Origin: Opitutales bacterium
GTDB taxonomy: Bacteria; Verrucomicrobiota; Verrucomicrobiia; Opitutales; Oceanipulchritudinaceae
DNA length: 64,000 bases
Assembly (NCBI GenBank): GCA_007133065.1
Contig: SLNJ01000056.1
Coordinates: 1 to 64,000, forward strand
Reading direction: 5' to 3'
Shown: positions 1 through 9,183 of the stretch, one piece after another
Position numbering within the stretch: the first letter of the stretch is position 1
Layout of the letters: each line of letters opens with the position of its first letter
The notes under the pieces: generated by a model
What the model was told of the DNA's origin: nothing
Database searches by the model: none
Seen by the model: the letters and a program-made list of their open reading frames with translations, nothing else
Translations under genes and position numbers: made by a program

Positions 1-547
1 GAGACCTCAGTAACAAATCAATGGTTGAGCGAGCACTTGTACATGGGAGCTCCGAACGCGATCAGCAGCGCTTGCGGCAAATACGAGCGCGAGGTTCAAA
101 ACAGATGCAAGTACGCCAAACAACTGCGGAATCTTAGAAATGAACAGTGACCCCTGCCTCGACAATCTGATCGCAGCGCGCCTCATTGGGCGGCGCGAAG
201 GGGTCGAACGTAGAATATAAATATTGCCGAGAGGGGGCTGCAAAACGCTCCGGAATCTTGGAAATGAACCGTTCTCCCTGCTGCAGCCCGCCCCCTCCGC
301 TCGTATTTGCCGCAAGCACTGCTTTCGATTCGCAGTTTGCGCGCGATCGCTCCGAGCCTCCAACGTGGGGAGAGTTCAATCAAATCCTTGTTCCGACCTG
401 AAATCGATCGGCCCATGCCGTGGAAGATCGAGAGATCGGGTGGTTCGCGGAGAACGCCGCCCTTCGACAGGCTTGAGGGTGGAAGAGCCGTACCCCCGTG
501 TGCACCGCGCCAATGGCGTCCGTTCCGCCGCATGGCGCTGAGCAGTC
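1..547. other. Non-coding region downstream of mutS, with mosaic repeats
   Basis: I see no convincing gene here. Open frames exist on both strands, but they are Arg/Pro/Ser-rich, lack recognisable domains and look like GC-rich chance frames. The one structured part is a set of short repeated blocks between about 63 and 325, listed separately. The stretch may be a decayed intergenic repeat element. It begins at the window edge, so the far end of a neighbouring gene could lie just outside. Confidence 0.5.
63..322. repeat. Mosaic short repeat: one inverted pair and one direct pair
   Basis: Bases 63-87 and 298-322 form an inverted pair: the core CTTGCGGCAAATACGAGC at 70-87 is present as its reverse complement at 298-315, and only one base differs over about 25. 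A second block, GGAATCTTRGAAATGAAC, occurs in direct orientation near 128-146 and 250-268, each copy followed by a similar CCCTGC stretch. One segment is thus repeated inverted and the other direct, as in an intergenic repeat that was copied and rearranged. I found no further copy in this window. No family name is claimed. Confidence 0.6.
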
Positions 548-3103
548 TTAGAACAGTTCCAGTTGCGGGGGTTGGGCGGTCGATTCTGCGCCGGCTTTTT
601 TCTGTTTCATCCGTTTTCGCAGGAGGTTGTGGCTCGAATCCTCGGACTCCAGTTTCTCGAGGATTCCCTTGGCCCGTTCGATGACCGAGGCGGGGAGGCC
701 GGCGAGGCGGGCGACCTGGATGCCGTAGCTGCGGTCGGTGGCGCCGGGTGTGACCTGCCGGACGAAGATGATTCGGTCGTTCCACTCCTTGACAGCCACC
801 GAGTAATTGCGCACCCGTTCGCATTGATCGGCGATCTGGGTCAGCTCGTGGTAGTGCGTCGCGAAGAGGGTGCGCGGTCCCTGCGGCCTGTCGCCGTGCA
901 GGTGTTCGACGACGGCCCACGCGATGCTGAGTCCGTCGTAGGTACTCGTCCCCCTGCCGATCTCATCGAGGATGACCAGGCTCCGGTCGGTGGCGTTGTT
1001 GAGGATGTTGGCGGTCTCGTTCATCTCGACCATGAACGTCGAATTGCCCCGCGCGAGTTCATCGCTGGCGCCCACTCGGGAGAAGATGCGGTCGACCAAG
1101 CCGATGCGACAGTCCCTCGCCGGGACCCACGAGCCGACTTGCGCCATAAGCACGATGAGCGCCACCTGCCGGATATAGGTGCTCTTGCCCGCCATATTCG
1201 GGCCGGTGATGATGGCGATCTGCTCGCCGGATGCGGACAGGGCGGCATCGTTGGGAACGAACGACTGGGTTCCCGCGAGGCCGTCGGGTTCCTTGCGCAT
1301 CATCTGTTCGACCACCGGATGCCGTCCCTCGGAGATCTCGAGCGCATCGCCCTCATCGAGCTGAGGCCGGCAGTAATCGCAGTCGCGGGCGATTCGCGAC
1401 CAGCCGATGAAGAGGTCGATCTCGGCGAGGGCGGCAGCCACGGCTTCGAGTGCTTCGGCCTCCTCGAGAACCGCGGTAATCAGCTCGCGAAACAGCTCTT
1501 CCTCCCGGGCGATCGCCTTTTCCTCCGCATGAAGGATCGCGCGTTCCTTTTCCTTGAGCTCCGGGGTGTAGTAGCGTTCCGCGTTAACCGTGGTCTGCTT
1601 GCGCACGTAATCCTCGGGAACGAGGTGCAGGTTGGTTTTGGTCACCTCGATATAGTATCCGAATGCGCCGTTGTAGCGGATGCGAAGCTTGCGGATGCCT
1701 GTCCGCTCCTGTTCCCGTTTTTCGAGGTCGGCGATCCAGCTCTTGTTGTCGCGGCTCAGGCCGCGGAGCTGGTCGAGGTCGGAATCGTACCCATCGCGCA
1801 GGTACCCACCGTCGGTCAACTGTCCGGACAGTTCCTCTTGCAGCGCGCGTTCCAGGAGCGTACGCAGTTCCGGGAAGTCCCGCACGCGCTCCGCAACGCT
1901 CCGGACCGCATCGCCTGGAATCTGCTCCAGCACTTCGCGGATCATTGGCAGTTGCTGGAGGGTGTCGCGGACGCCGCCCAATTCGCGGGGTGTTTTGATG
2001 CGGTTGCGAAGGCGGCCGAGGATGCGGGGCAGATCGCGGACGCACTTGAGGTACTCCTGGAGTTCCGCGGCGCAGCCGGGATCCTCGAGAAACTCCTCCA
2101 CACACTGCTGCCGCCGACGCAACTCTTCCAGCTCGAGCACGGGCGCACTGAGGTAGCGTTCCAAAAGGCGCGCTCCGGGGGCGGTCGCGGTTGCATCCAT
2201 TGCGGCGAGCACGCTTCCGTCGCGCCCGCCCGATGCCGAGCGAAAGACCTCCAGATTGCGCAGGGTCGCCGGATCGAGCAGGAGAGCGGCGCCGGTGCGG
2301 TACTCGCGCAAGCGGCGCAGGTTCCGCGGCGGACTGCAGAGGCTGTCGGTTGCGTACGCGATCAGGGCGCCGGCCGCGCCGAGCGCGGGGTGGCCGCGGT
2401 CGATGCCGAACCCGTCGAGGTTGAGCACGCCCAGGGTCTCATGGACCATACGAAGTCCATCCTGTTGGGAGAACTGGTATTCCGGTTGGCGGTTGCAGGT
2501 GCGGCTCGAGCAGAGTTGCTCGAGCTGCTGAATCCATCCCGTTCCGGAGTGGGAGTGCATCCACGCCTCCCAACTCTGCTCCGGAACGAGGACTTCGCGC
2601 GGGTCGATTGATGCGAGGACGGAGAGCAGGTTTTCCGGGCGGGATTCCGTGGCGATCTGAAAATCTCCGGTGGTGAGATCGAGCCAGGCGGCGCGGAGTT
2701 CTCCATTCTCTCCATCGAGTGCGAGCAGGTAGTGATTGCTGCGCGAGTCGATCTGGTGGTCCTCGAGGGTGGTCCCCGGGGTGAGAATCCGGGTGAGCGC
2801 CCGTTTCACGATTTTCCCCGGCCTGGGCGTTTCGACCTGGTCGCAGACCGCGACCTTGTACCCCTGGGCCAGAACCTTCTGGATATAGGTGTCGGCCGCG
2901 TGATAGGGGATTCCCGCCATCGGTTGTCCGTTGCGCCGGGTGAGGGTGATGCCGAGGAGTTGCGCGCCCCTTCGCGCGTCGTCGTCAAACATCTCATAGA
3001 AATCACCCAGGCGAAACAACAGCAAGGTGTTCGCGGACAGACCGCGCCGCACCTCGCTGTATTGCCGCATCATCGGGGTGAGCGATTTCTTTGCAGTCGC
3101 CAT
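548..3103 (-). CDS. mutS: DNA mismatch repair protein MutS
   Basis: This is a full-length MutS (851 aa, the usual size). It recognises mismatches and small loops and starts methyl-independent or strand-directed repair with MutL. The N-terminal mismatch-binding domain carries the Phe-x-Glu element in GDFYEMF near residue 35, which inserts at the mismatch. The ATPase domain has the Walker A motif GPNMAGKST near residue 635, the Walker B motif VILDEIGRGTSTYDG near 715 and ATHYHEL. The C-terminus ends QLELF, a typical beta-clamp-binding pentapeptide. The start ATG at 3103 lies opposite the divergent AsmA-like gene, with about 110 bp between them. Codon use looks like its neighbours. No mutL is present in the window. 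Confidence 0.97.
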   Translation of the reverse strand: MATAKKSLTPMMRQYSEVRRGLSANTLLLFRLGDFYEMFDDDARRGAQLLGITLTRRNGQPMAGIPYHAADTYIQKVLAQGYKVAVCDQVETPRPGKIVKRALTRILTPGTTLEDHQIDSRSNHYLLALDGENGELRAAWLDLTTGDFQIATESRPENLLSVLASIDPREVLVPEQSWEAWMHSHSGTGWIQQLEQLCSSRTCNRQPEYQFSQQDGLRMVHETLGVLNLDGFGIDRGHPALGAAGALIAYATDSLCSPPRNLRRLREYRTGAALLLDPATLRNLEVFRSASGGRDGSVLAAMDATATAPGARLLERYLSAPVLELEELRRRQQCVEEFLEDPGCAAELQEYLKCVRDLPRILGRLRNRIKTPRELGGVRDTLQQLPMIREVLEQIPGDAVRSVAERVRDFPELRTLLERALQEELSGQLTDGGYLRDGYDSDLDQLRGLSRDNKSWIADLEKREQERTGIRKLRIRYNGAFGYYIEVTKTNLHLVPEDYVRKQTTVNAERYYTPELKEKERAILHAEEKAIAREEELFRELITAVLEEAEALEAVAAALAEIDLFIGWSRIARDCDYCRPQLDEGDALEISEGRHPVVEQMMRKEPDGLAGTQSFVPNDAALSASGEQIAIITGPNMAGKSTYIRQVALIVLMAQVGSWVPARDCRIGLVDRIFSRVGASDELARGNSTFMVEMNETANILNNATDRSLVILDEIGRGTSTYDGLSIAWAVVEHLHGDRPQGPRTLFATHYHELTQIADQCERVRNYSVAVKEWNDRIIFVRQVTPGATDRSYGIQVARLAGLPASVIERAKGILEKLESEDSSHNLLRKRMKQKKAGAESTAQPPQLELF

Positions 3104-3216
3104 GGGTTCTCAGATCCGTAAAGCATCCCAGCAGGCCAGATTTCCAGGGAGCCGTCAACTGTGCGCGTGCCTCCGTGTCGCTTGATTTTTAATCGGGCGA
3201 GCGTTACGATGCCGGT

Positions 3217-5379
3217 GTGTTTTGGAAATCGATCAGGCTCGTTTTGCTGTTTCTCGCCGCGGTGGTCGCGCTCGCTGTGGTTGCGGGGCTGACGTTCTTT
3301 TATTCGCCGGGGATGCAGAAATGGCTCTTCGTCACCGTGCTCGAGCGGCAGCCCGATGTTTCCGTGCAGGTCGAATCGGTTCGTTTCAGTGTTGGCCGGA
3401 TCGAGGCGCGGGAGTTGTTTATCCTGCGCGGAGTGCAGGGAGTGAGCCTCGGCAAAGCGGATGTCCGGATCGCCCTCTGGCCGCTCCTGCGCCGCAGCGA
3501 GATTGTGATTCGAGATGGTGTGGTGCGCGATCTGCTAGTCGACGCCAGCCGACCGTTTCCGGTCCCTTTGGCGTTCGAGCGATTGGACGATCGCGGAGGT
3601 TCGAAGGTCCCGGATCCGACCGTCCGGCAGGATCCGCGGCCGCCTCGTTCCCCTCCCATCGATTCGCCGGCCGCGGTGGATCCGGAACCCGCGCCCGGGC
3701 CGGAGTGGTTGGCGGAGGCGATCGCACCGTTGAGGAACCTGCCGTTGCGGTTGCGAATCGACCACCTGGAGTCCAACGGGACGGTTCTCCTTCCTGGCGG
3801 CGAGCGCCTGCGATTCGCATTTGTGGTGGACGACCTGCGCCCGGGCGCCGCCGGGGACACGGTTTTTGAGCTGCAGGTGCAAAGCGGCCCGGCGATGGCG
3901 GATCTCTATTCGGAGGTGCGCGTGAAAGGATCGGCCCGGATGCACCAGGCGGCTGCCGGCGGCTTCGAGCGAATTGAGTCCGAACTCTCCGCATCCTTGA
4001 GCGGATCGCAGTGGGCGGCTGACGCAAAGGCATGGACCGATCTGGCGGTCACCGTGATGCCGGCCGGCGACGGGGCGCCGATTCGCTTTGATGGAGCGTG
4101 GGAGATCTCGGGGCTGGGCGACGGTTCGGTGGCGCTTGCCGGGAGTGCGCGCGGGGAGATTGCGGGGAACGGTGTGATGGCCCTGACGGTGCCGGCTCTA
4201 CTGACCGGGGAGCGCGGAGAGTCCGACGTTGTGGTCGCAGGGACTGTCGGATGGTTTGAGGATCCGATCGGCTTCTCGCTGGAGGTGGATGGGGAGCGCG
4301 TCTACCTGGAGGACGTGGAGGCGCTGCTCGCGGCATTGGCTCCCGGGGAGGCGGCTCCACCGGTGGTGACGACACCGGCACCGACACCGGCCCCGCCCGA
4401 TCGGCGCACACCGCGGCGACCGTCGCCCCCTCCTGAGACACCGCCGGCGCCGCGAGACCCCACAGCACGGTCGACTGTGCCCCCGGCATTGCCGGTCTGG
4501 TCTGGATGGGAAGGGGATGCCGCGGTGCGTCTGGATTCCGTCCGCTACGCGAACCAGGCAGCCCACAATGTTCAGGCCGATGTGGCGGTCCGCGGCGATG
4601 CCGTGCGTCTTGCGCGTCTGTTTTTCGACCTTGAGGGACAACCGGTGGAGGCATCCGGCGTCCTGGCGTTTGACGTCACGGAGGCCGCGCCGTATCGGCT
4701 CGCCGGCGATATCTCTGCGGAGGGTTTCGACGCCGGCGCATTCCTGCGCGATCGCGAGCCCGGAGCGCCGCCGTTGGTGGAGGGCGTGTTTTCGGTGCGA
4801 GGGACGGTGTCGGGAGTCGGGGCCGATCCGCTCGGTGTTGCCGATGCGATAACCGGGGTATTGCGGATCGACGGCGCGCACGGCCGGGTTCGTCTGATCG
4901 CGCCGGAGGACGCACGGGTTAAGGCTGGCTTGACCATTGCAGGCATCGCCAGCCAGTTCCTCGGCGGCCGCGGCGCGGTCGAGGCCGCCGCCCGCCTTGC
5001 CGAGGAGCTGCAGGAGGTGCCATACGACCGGCTGGAGGTTCACGTGGTGCGCGAACCCGACCTCGATTTTGATCTTCGCCGCATGGCTGTCATCGGTCCG
5101 GTGGTTGCACTGCATGGAAGCGGGATTATCCGCTATCGGGAGGGATGGCCGATTCCGGTCCAGCCGCTGGAAGCCGCCCTCCAGATTGCGGTGCCTGAAG
5201 AGAGTGCGATCGCGCGCCAGCTCGAGCAGCTGAAGCTGCTCTCGGGCGAGCGCGGTGACGACGGACTGCTTCTGGGACCGGAGTTTCGGGTGAGCGGTAG
5301 CCTCGGCGCCTGGCGGACCAACCTTATGGAGATTCTGACCCAGGCTCTGACGCGACATATGGGCGGAGAAAGGCCGTAA
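3217..5379 (+). CDS. AsmA-like membrane-anchored periplasmic protein
   Basis: A 720-aa protein with one N-terminal transmembrane segment (about residues 4-27, LVLLFLAAVVALAVVAGL) followed by a long beta-rich periplasmic region. The overall plan, a short anchor, repeated strands describing 'base'-type domains and a C-terminal part similar to AsmA/TamB/YdbH-type lipid-transfer scaffolds, suggests a role in envelope lipid transport. That is inference from architecture, because I recognise no diagnostic motif. Two Pro-rich, low-complexity linkers (about residues 128-160 and 385-425) separate three domains. The start is GTG at 3217; no ATG lies close to the anchor. It is transcribed divergently from mutS and is not in an operon with the next gene. 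Confidence 0.6.
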   Translation: MFWKSIRLVLLFLAAVVALAVVAGLTFFYSPGMQKWLFVTVLERQPDVSVQVESVRFSVGRIEARELFILRGVQGVSLGKADVRIALWPLLRRSEIVIRDGVVRDLLVDASRPFPVPLAFERLDDRGGSKVPDPTVRQDPRPPRSPPIDSPAAVDPEPAPGPEWLAEAIAPLRNLPLRLRIDHLESNGTVLLPGGERLRFAFVVDDLRPGAAGDTVFELQVQSGPAMADLYSEVRVKGSARMHQAAAGGFERIESELSASLSGSQWAADAKAWTDLAVTVMPAGDGAPIRFDGAWEISGLGDGSVALAGSARGEIAGNGVMALTVPALLTGERGESDVVVAGTVGWFEDPIGFSLEVDGERVYLEDVEALLAALAPGEAAPPVVTTPAPTPAPPDRRTPRRPSPPPETPPAPRDPTARSTVPPALPVWSGWEGDAAVRLDSVRYANQAAHNVQADVAVRGDAVRLARLFFDLEGQPVEASGVLAFDVTEAAPYRLAGDISAEGFDAGAFLRDREPGAPPLVEGVFSVRGTVSGVGADPLGVADAITGVLRIDGAHGRVRLIAPEDARVKAGLTIAGIASQFLGGRGAVEAAARLAEELQEVPYDRLEVHVVREPDLDFDLRRMAVIGPVVALHGSGIIRYREGWPIPVQPLEAALQIAVPEESAIARQLEQLKLLSGERGDDGLLLGPEFRVSGSLGAWRTNLMEILTQALTRHMGGERP

Positions 5380-5427
5380 ACGTACAAGAGCCGAGGCAAG
5401 CGGTTGTGTTGTCGCTTCCTGGACGAG

Positions 5428-5474
5428 CAGGCTGTTGGAAAACCGGGACGATCGCCCGGTTCTCCAACAGCCTG
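5428..5474. repeat. Perfect-looking 20-bp inverted repeat (hairpin)
   Basis: Arms at 5428-5447 (CAGGCTGTTGGAAAACCGGG) and 5455-5474 are complementary at 19 of 20 positions, with a 7-base loop. No T-run follows, so it is not a standard Rho-independent terminator, although it could stabilise the 3' end of the AsmA-like transcript. The CAGGCTGTTGRAAAA-type arm resembles short dispersed hairpins and transposon ends found in many genomes; that resemblance is from memory and unverified. No second copy was seen in the window. Confidence 0.7.
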
Positions 5475-5547
5475 CCAAGGCCTGGCTTCGATGGTGGGGT
5501 GTTTTCAGTTGCGACGGCGCGGGCAATCGACGTACAAGACAACCTAT

Positions 5548-6798
5548 ATGTCCGATATTGAGTGTTCGAAGGCTGTCCGACCGTTTCATGTGATGACGAA
5601 GCCGGCTGGGCCGATGTGCAATCTTGCCTGCGACTATTGTTTTTACCTGGAGAAGCATGCGCTCTTTCCGGGAGGGCGCGCGTTACGCATGTCGGACGAC
5701 ATGCTCGAACGGTATGTCCGCGAGTACATTGCCGCACAACCAGGGCCGGAGGTGACTTTTGCCTGGCAGGGGGGCGAGCCGACGTTGATGGGGCTGCCTT
5801 TTTTTCGCAAGGCGGTGGACTATCAACGCCGGTTCGCGATGGGAAAGCGGATTAGCAATGCTCTGCAGACGAACGGGACGCTGCTTGACGAGGCGTGGGG
5901 GGCGTTCTTAAAGGCCGAAGACTTTCTGGTGGGGATCAGCATCGACGGACCGCGCGAGGTGCACGATCGGTATCGCGTGCGGCGCGATCGGGAGCCCAGT
6001 TTCGATCAGGTGATGCGCGGGCTGGAGATCCTGCAACGGCACGGAGTCGCTTACAACACCCTCACGTGTGTCCACGCTGGAAACGCCCGCCGCCCGCTGG
6101 ATGTGTATCGGTTTCTCCGCGGGATCGGGAGTCGGTACATGCAGTTTATCCCGATCGTGGAGCGCCGGCCGCAGGAGGCGGAGCAACGGTTGGGGATGCA
6201 GCGCGGAGGGCCTCCCGCCGCAGATGCCGCGCGCGCCGAGGACGTCTATTCATGGAGCGTTCGGCCGGATGATTTCGGTTATTTTATGATCAAAATATTC
6301 GACCGATGGGTGCGCAACGATGTCGGCAACGTCTTTGTTCAGCACATCGACAGCGCTCTGGGCAGCTGGCTCGGCGTCGGAGCCGGGCTTTGCGTTTTCG
6401 ATGAGACCTGCGGACGGGCGCTGGCGATGGAGCACGATGGATCGGTTTACGCCTGCGATCACTACGTGTATCCGGAGTTTCGGCTTGGCCGCCTGGGGGA
6501 AGATTCCTTGGCGAAGATGGCGGACTCGAGGCGCATGAGCGCGTTCGGTGACGCGAAGCGGGAAACGCTCCCACAGCAGTGCCGCGCGTGCGCGGTTCGA
6601 TTCGCGTGTAACGGCGGATGCCCGAAGCATCGATTCACCTCGACGGCGTCCGGCGAGACGGGCCTCAACTACCTGTGTGAGGCGTACGATGCATTCTTCC
6701 GCCACATCGAACCATGCATGCGTGTCATGGCGGAACTCTACCGCTCCGGCCGTCCGCCTGCCGAGATCATGAAACGGGTGCGCGGGGGTCGGATTTGA
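5548..6798 (+). CDS. Anaerobic sulfatase-maturating enzyme (radical SAM, SPASM)
   Basis: A 416-aa radical SAM protein that should oxidise the active-site Cys or Ser of a sulfatase to C-alpha-formylglycine without oxygen. The radical SAM cluster motif is C24-x3-C28-x2-C31 (MCNLACDYCFY), followed by the WQGGEPTLMG motif. The second half has the SPASM-type cysteines (DETCGRALAMEHDG, YACDHY, QQCRACAVRFACNGGCPKHRF region), which bind two auxiliary Fe-S clusters. Length and motifs match the anSME family. The frame stays open upstream to 5404, but homology begins near ATG 5548 (MSDIECSKAVRPFHVMTKPA), so I use that start; no clear ribosome site precedes it. An FGE-type enzyme for the same modification lies two genes downstream. 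No sulfatase substrate gene is in the window. Confidence 0.88.
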   Translation: MSDIECSKAVRPFHVMTKPAGPMCNLACDYCFYLEKHALFPGGRALRMSDDMLERYVREYIAAQPGPEVTFAWQGGEPTLMGLPFFRKAVDYQRRFAMGKRISNALQTNGTLLDEAWGAFLKAEDFLVGISIDGPREVHDRYRVRRDREPSFDQVMRGLEILQRHGVAYNTLTCVHAGNARRPLDVYRFLRGIGSRYMQFIPIVERRPQEAEQRLGMQRGGPPAADAARAEDVYSWSVRPDDFGYFMIKIFDRWVRNDVGNVFVQHIDSALGSWLGVGAGLCVFDETCGRALAMEHDGSVYACDHYVYPEFRLGRLGEDSLAKMADSRRMSAFGDAKRETLPQQCRACAVRFACNGGCPKHRFTSTASGETGLNYLCEAYDAFFRHIEPCMRVMAELYRSGRPPAEIMKRVRGGRI

Positions 6799-6844
6799 GA
6801 TCCTGGTTTGACTCGCCATCCATTGTGTTCATTTTTTTAACACC

Positions 6845-7426
6845 ATGGAGCTTCCCAAGGCTACGTATCCTCCGTCGCTTCGCAAATGGATTGACCACGC
6901 GCCCGAGATGCCGCTGGGCCCCGGTGAGCCGGTCGAGGCGGGCGCCTCGCTTCGAGAGATGCCGCTTGAGGCGATCTTCGAGGAGGGAACGGTCCACGAC
7001 GCGGCCATGGCCCGCTGCTGTCTGGCCGGTCTCTTGCTGCGTTACAACTGGCTGAAGGCTTCGCATGCGTTGAGCCAATCGGTGCTGAATGCGACCGGGA
7101 GCTACTGGCACGGTATTATGCATCGTCGCGAGCCGGACTACGGCAACGCGAAATATTGGTTTCAAAAGGCTGGGAGCCATCCCATCTTTCCGCTCCTGGC
7201 AAATGCGGCGCATGAGTTGAACGACGCGTTCCGCCACGTGCCGGAGGCCGGTTTTCTGAGTGAACTGACGTCCTGGTCCCCAGGGGCATTTGTCGATCTC
7301 TGTGAGAACGTGATCGATTCGGGAAGCGAGGCCGAGCAGTTGGCCGTGCGGATACAGAGGGAGGAATGGGATCTTTTGATGGCTTATTCTTACTTAGCCG
7401 CCACCACAGCGCAGACGTCGCTATGA
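6845..7426 (+). CDS. Conserved-looking hypothetical protein between two sulfatase maturases
   Basis: A 193-aa soluble protein that I cannot assign to a named function. It has no signal peptide or membrane segment. The most distinctive stretch is SYWHGIMHRREPDYGNAKYW (near residues 88-107), followed by a Phe/His-rich HPIFPLL motif. Such a Trp/His/Arg cluster suggests a ligand- or metal-binding site, and I recall similar unnamed proteins in soil bacteria, but this was not checked. The stop codon overlaps the start of the FGE-type gene by 4 bases (ATGA at 7423), so the two are probably translationally coupled. A role linked to sulfatase or sulfated-substrate use is possible from context only. 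Confidence 0.7.
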   Translation: MELPKATYPPSLRKWIDHAPEMPLGPGEPVEAGASLREMPLEAIFEEGTVHDAAMARCCLAGLLLRYNWLKASHALSQSVLNATGSYWHGIMHRREPDYGNAKYWFQKAGSHPIFPLLANAAHELNDAFRHVPEAGFLSELTSWSPGAFVDLCENVIDSGSEAEQLAVRIQREEWDLLMAYSYLAATTAQTSL

Positions 7427-8412
7427 CGGAGGAACGCGGGACGAAGCGCTGCTGCACGCCTGCGAGCGGTCGGGAAGGCGCCGTGGCGGGCGCGGTGACG
7501 GATGTCGCCGTGGGGGGATCGACCCAAGGGATGATCCGCGTCGCGAGCGGGCGTTTTCTGATGGGAAACGAAGACGCCGATGCGTGGCTCGAGGATGGGG
7601 AGGGACCGGTCCGCGAGGTGCGGCTCGATGCGTTCTTTCTCGATGCCACGGCTGTCACGAACGCTGCGTTCGCACAGTTCGTTGACGCGTCCGGATACAT
7701 CACCGAGGCGGAGCGTTTCGCGTGGTCGTACGTGCACCAGAGCCGTCTGCCGAACCACCTGCGGCGGAGGATCGGGCAGGATCGTACCGTGGCCGGCCTG
7801 CGCTGGTGGTACGCGGTCGAGGGCGCGTGCTGGCGCAAACCGGAAGGTCCCGGATCCAACATCAAACGCCGCATGGATCACCCGGTGGTCCACGTCTCGT
7901 GGAACGATGCCGAGGCCTATTGCCGGTGGGCGGGCAAACGGCTTCCGACCGAGGCTGAGTGGGAATGCGCGGCGCGCGGAGGTCTGGAGCAGCGGAAGTA
8001 TCCGTGGGGCGACGAGCTTACACCGGCCGGAAAACACCGCTGTAACATCTGGCAGGGGCGTTTCCCGGACCGTGACACCGGAGAGGACGGCTATCGCGGG
8101 ACGGCTCCGGCGCGTGCATTCCGGCCGAATGCTTTCGGGTTCTACAACATGTCCGGCAACGTCTGGGAGTGGTGCGCGGACTGGTTCAGTCCCACCTGGG
8201 GCCTCAACGGATCCCGTGAAAATCCCCGCGGTCCGGATGTTGGAGAGGCCAAGGTCATGAAGGGGGGCAGCTATCTCTGCCACCACAGCTACTGCAACCG
8301 ATACCGCGTGGGCGCGCGGACCGCGAACACCTCCGACTCCTCCACCGGAAACTGTGGGTTCCGCTGTGTCGTGGACGTTTCGGATTCACAGTGCTGTATT
8401 GTGTCGCATTGA
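7423..8412 (+). CDS. Formylglycine-generating enzyme (SUMF1/FGE type)
   Basis: A 329-aa member of the FGE-sulfatase domain family. True FGEs use copper and oxygen to convert a sulfatase Cys into formylglycine. The catalytic pair is present: GGSYLCHHSYCNRYR with Cys286 and Cys291, the same spacing as the active-site pair of human SUMF1. Other family landmarks are MIRVASGRFLMGNE, DHPVVHVSWNDAEAYCRWAG, RLPTEAEWECAARGG, YPWGDE and NMSGNVWEWCADW. Many FGE-fold proteins lack these cysteines, so their presence argues for real maturase activity. I chose ATG 7423, which overlaps the upstream stop (ATGA); the frame could also start at 7366. This is the aerobic counterpart of the anSME two genes upstream. 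Confidence 0.88.
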   Translation: MTEERGTKRCCTPASGREGAVAGAVTDVAVGGSTQGMIRVASGRFLMGNEDADAWLEDGEGPVREVRLDAFFLDATAVTNAAFAQFVDASGYITEAERFAWSYVHQSRLPNHLRRRIGQDRTVAGLRWWYAVEGACWRKPEGPGSNIKRRMDHPVVHVSWNDAEAYCRWAGKRLPTEAEWECAARGGLEQRKYPWGDELTPAGKHRCNIWQGRFPDRDTGEDGYRGTAPARAFRPNAFGFYNMSGNVWEWCADWFSPTWGLNGSRENPRGPDVGEAKVMKGGSYLCHHSYCNRYRVGARTANTSDSSTGNCGFRCVVDVSDSQCCIVSH

Positions 8413-8424
8413 TCCCGGACCCTG

Positions 8425-9177
8425 CTAGATCTGGAAATCCAGGTTGCCGGAGCGTTCATGCAGGCCACACTCGCGTTTGATCCCGTTGAACCGCGTCTCC
8501 TCTGCAGAGATCCCGTCGGTCACGGGCCGGCTGCTGTGCCAGTCGCCGATGCTGACGTATCCCTGTTCCCACAACGGATGATACGGGAGTTCGTGCTCGG
8601 TCAGGTAGTGGAAGATGTCGCGGTCGGTCCAGTCGATCAACGGATGAATTTTCCAGGTTCGGTTCTGACGCGAGACAATGCCAAGATCCTTGCGGGTCGT
8701 AGCCTGTGAGCGACGCAGCCCCGCCAGCCACGCCTCCGCACCCAGTTCCCGCAAGGCCCGGTTCATCGGTTCCACCTTGTTGATGAACCCGTATTTGACC
8801 AAATCGTCGCGTGAGCCCTCCCAGAGTTTGCCGTACAGGGCCTCCTGCCGGGCCGCGGTCATCTGCGGGGTGTAGACTTTCAGGTTCAAGTCCAGGCGTT
8901 CCGTCAACTCCTCCGCGAAACGATACGTCTCCGGGAAAAGATATCCCGTATCGATGAAGACGACTGGAATCTTCGGCGCCTGCCGGGTGACCATGTGCAG
9001 CATGACTGCTGATTGAGCCCCAAAACTTGTACTGAGCACAATTCCGTCGCCGAAGCGGTTCAATGCCCACCGTACGCGATCCGATGCGCCAACCTGGGCC
9101 AGCTCCCGGTTGTGCCGGGCCAGGGCGCCGTCCTGCGTGTCGGTACGCCGATTGCTCTCTTGCGTTGAGATGTCCAT
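8425..9177 (-). CDS. cysH: Phosphoadenylyl-sulfate (PAPS) reductase
   Basis: A 250-aa cytosolic reductase of assimilatory sulfate reduction. It reduces PAPS to sulfite with thioredoxin or glutaredoxin. Seen motifs are the nucleotide-binding [14 protein letters not shown] loop, [21 protein letters not shown] and the C-terminal catalytic cysteine in ECGLHERSG. The CC...CxxC motif that binds a [4Fe-4S] cluster in APS reductases is absent, so PAPS is the more likely substrate. It stands alone on the minus strand, next to genes for siroheme-type tetrapyrrole synthesis that a sulfite reductase would need. A palindrome lies just upstream of its start. Confidence 0.92.
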   Translation of the reverse strand: MDISTQESNRRTDTQDGALARHNRELAQVGASDRVRWALNRFGDGIVLSTSFGAQSAVMLHMVTRQAPKIPVVFIDTGYLFPETYRFAEELTERLDLNLKVYTPQMTAARQEALYGKLWEGSRDDLVKYGFINKVEPMNRALRELGAEAWLAGLRRSQATTRKDLGIVSRQNRTWKIHPLIDWTDRDIFHYLTEHELPYHPLWEQGYVSIGDWHSSRPVTDGISAEETRFNGIKRECGLHERSGNLDFQI

Positions 9178-9183
9178 GGATTT

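Noticed and set aside
563-2611. A 682-codon open frame on the plus strand
   Set aside because: It is antisense to mutS, whose motifs are unambiguous. Long antisense frames are expected in GC-rich genes, and the translation has no recognisable domain.
4198-5658. A 486-codon minus-strand frame across the AsmA-like gene
   Set aside because: It runs across the gene end and a hairpin, has no domain, and its composition is that of a shadow frame.
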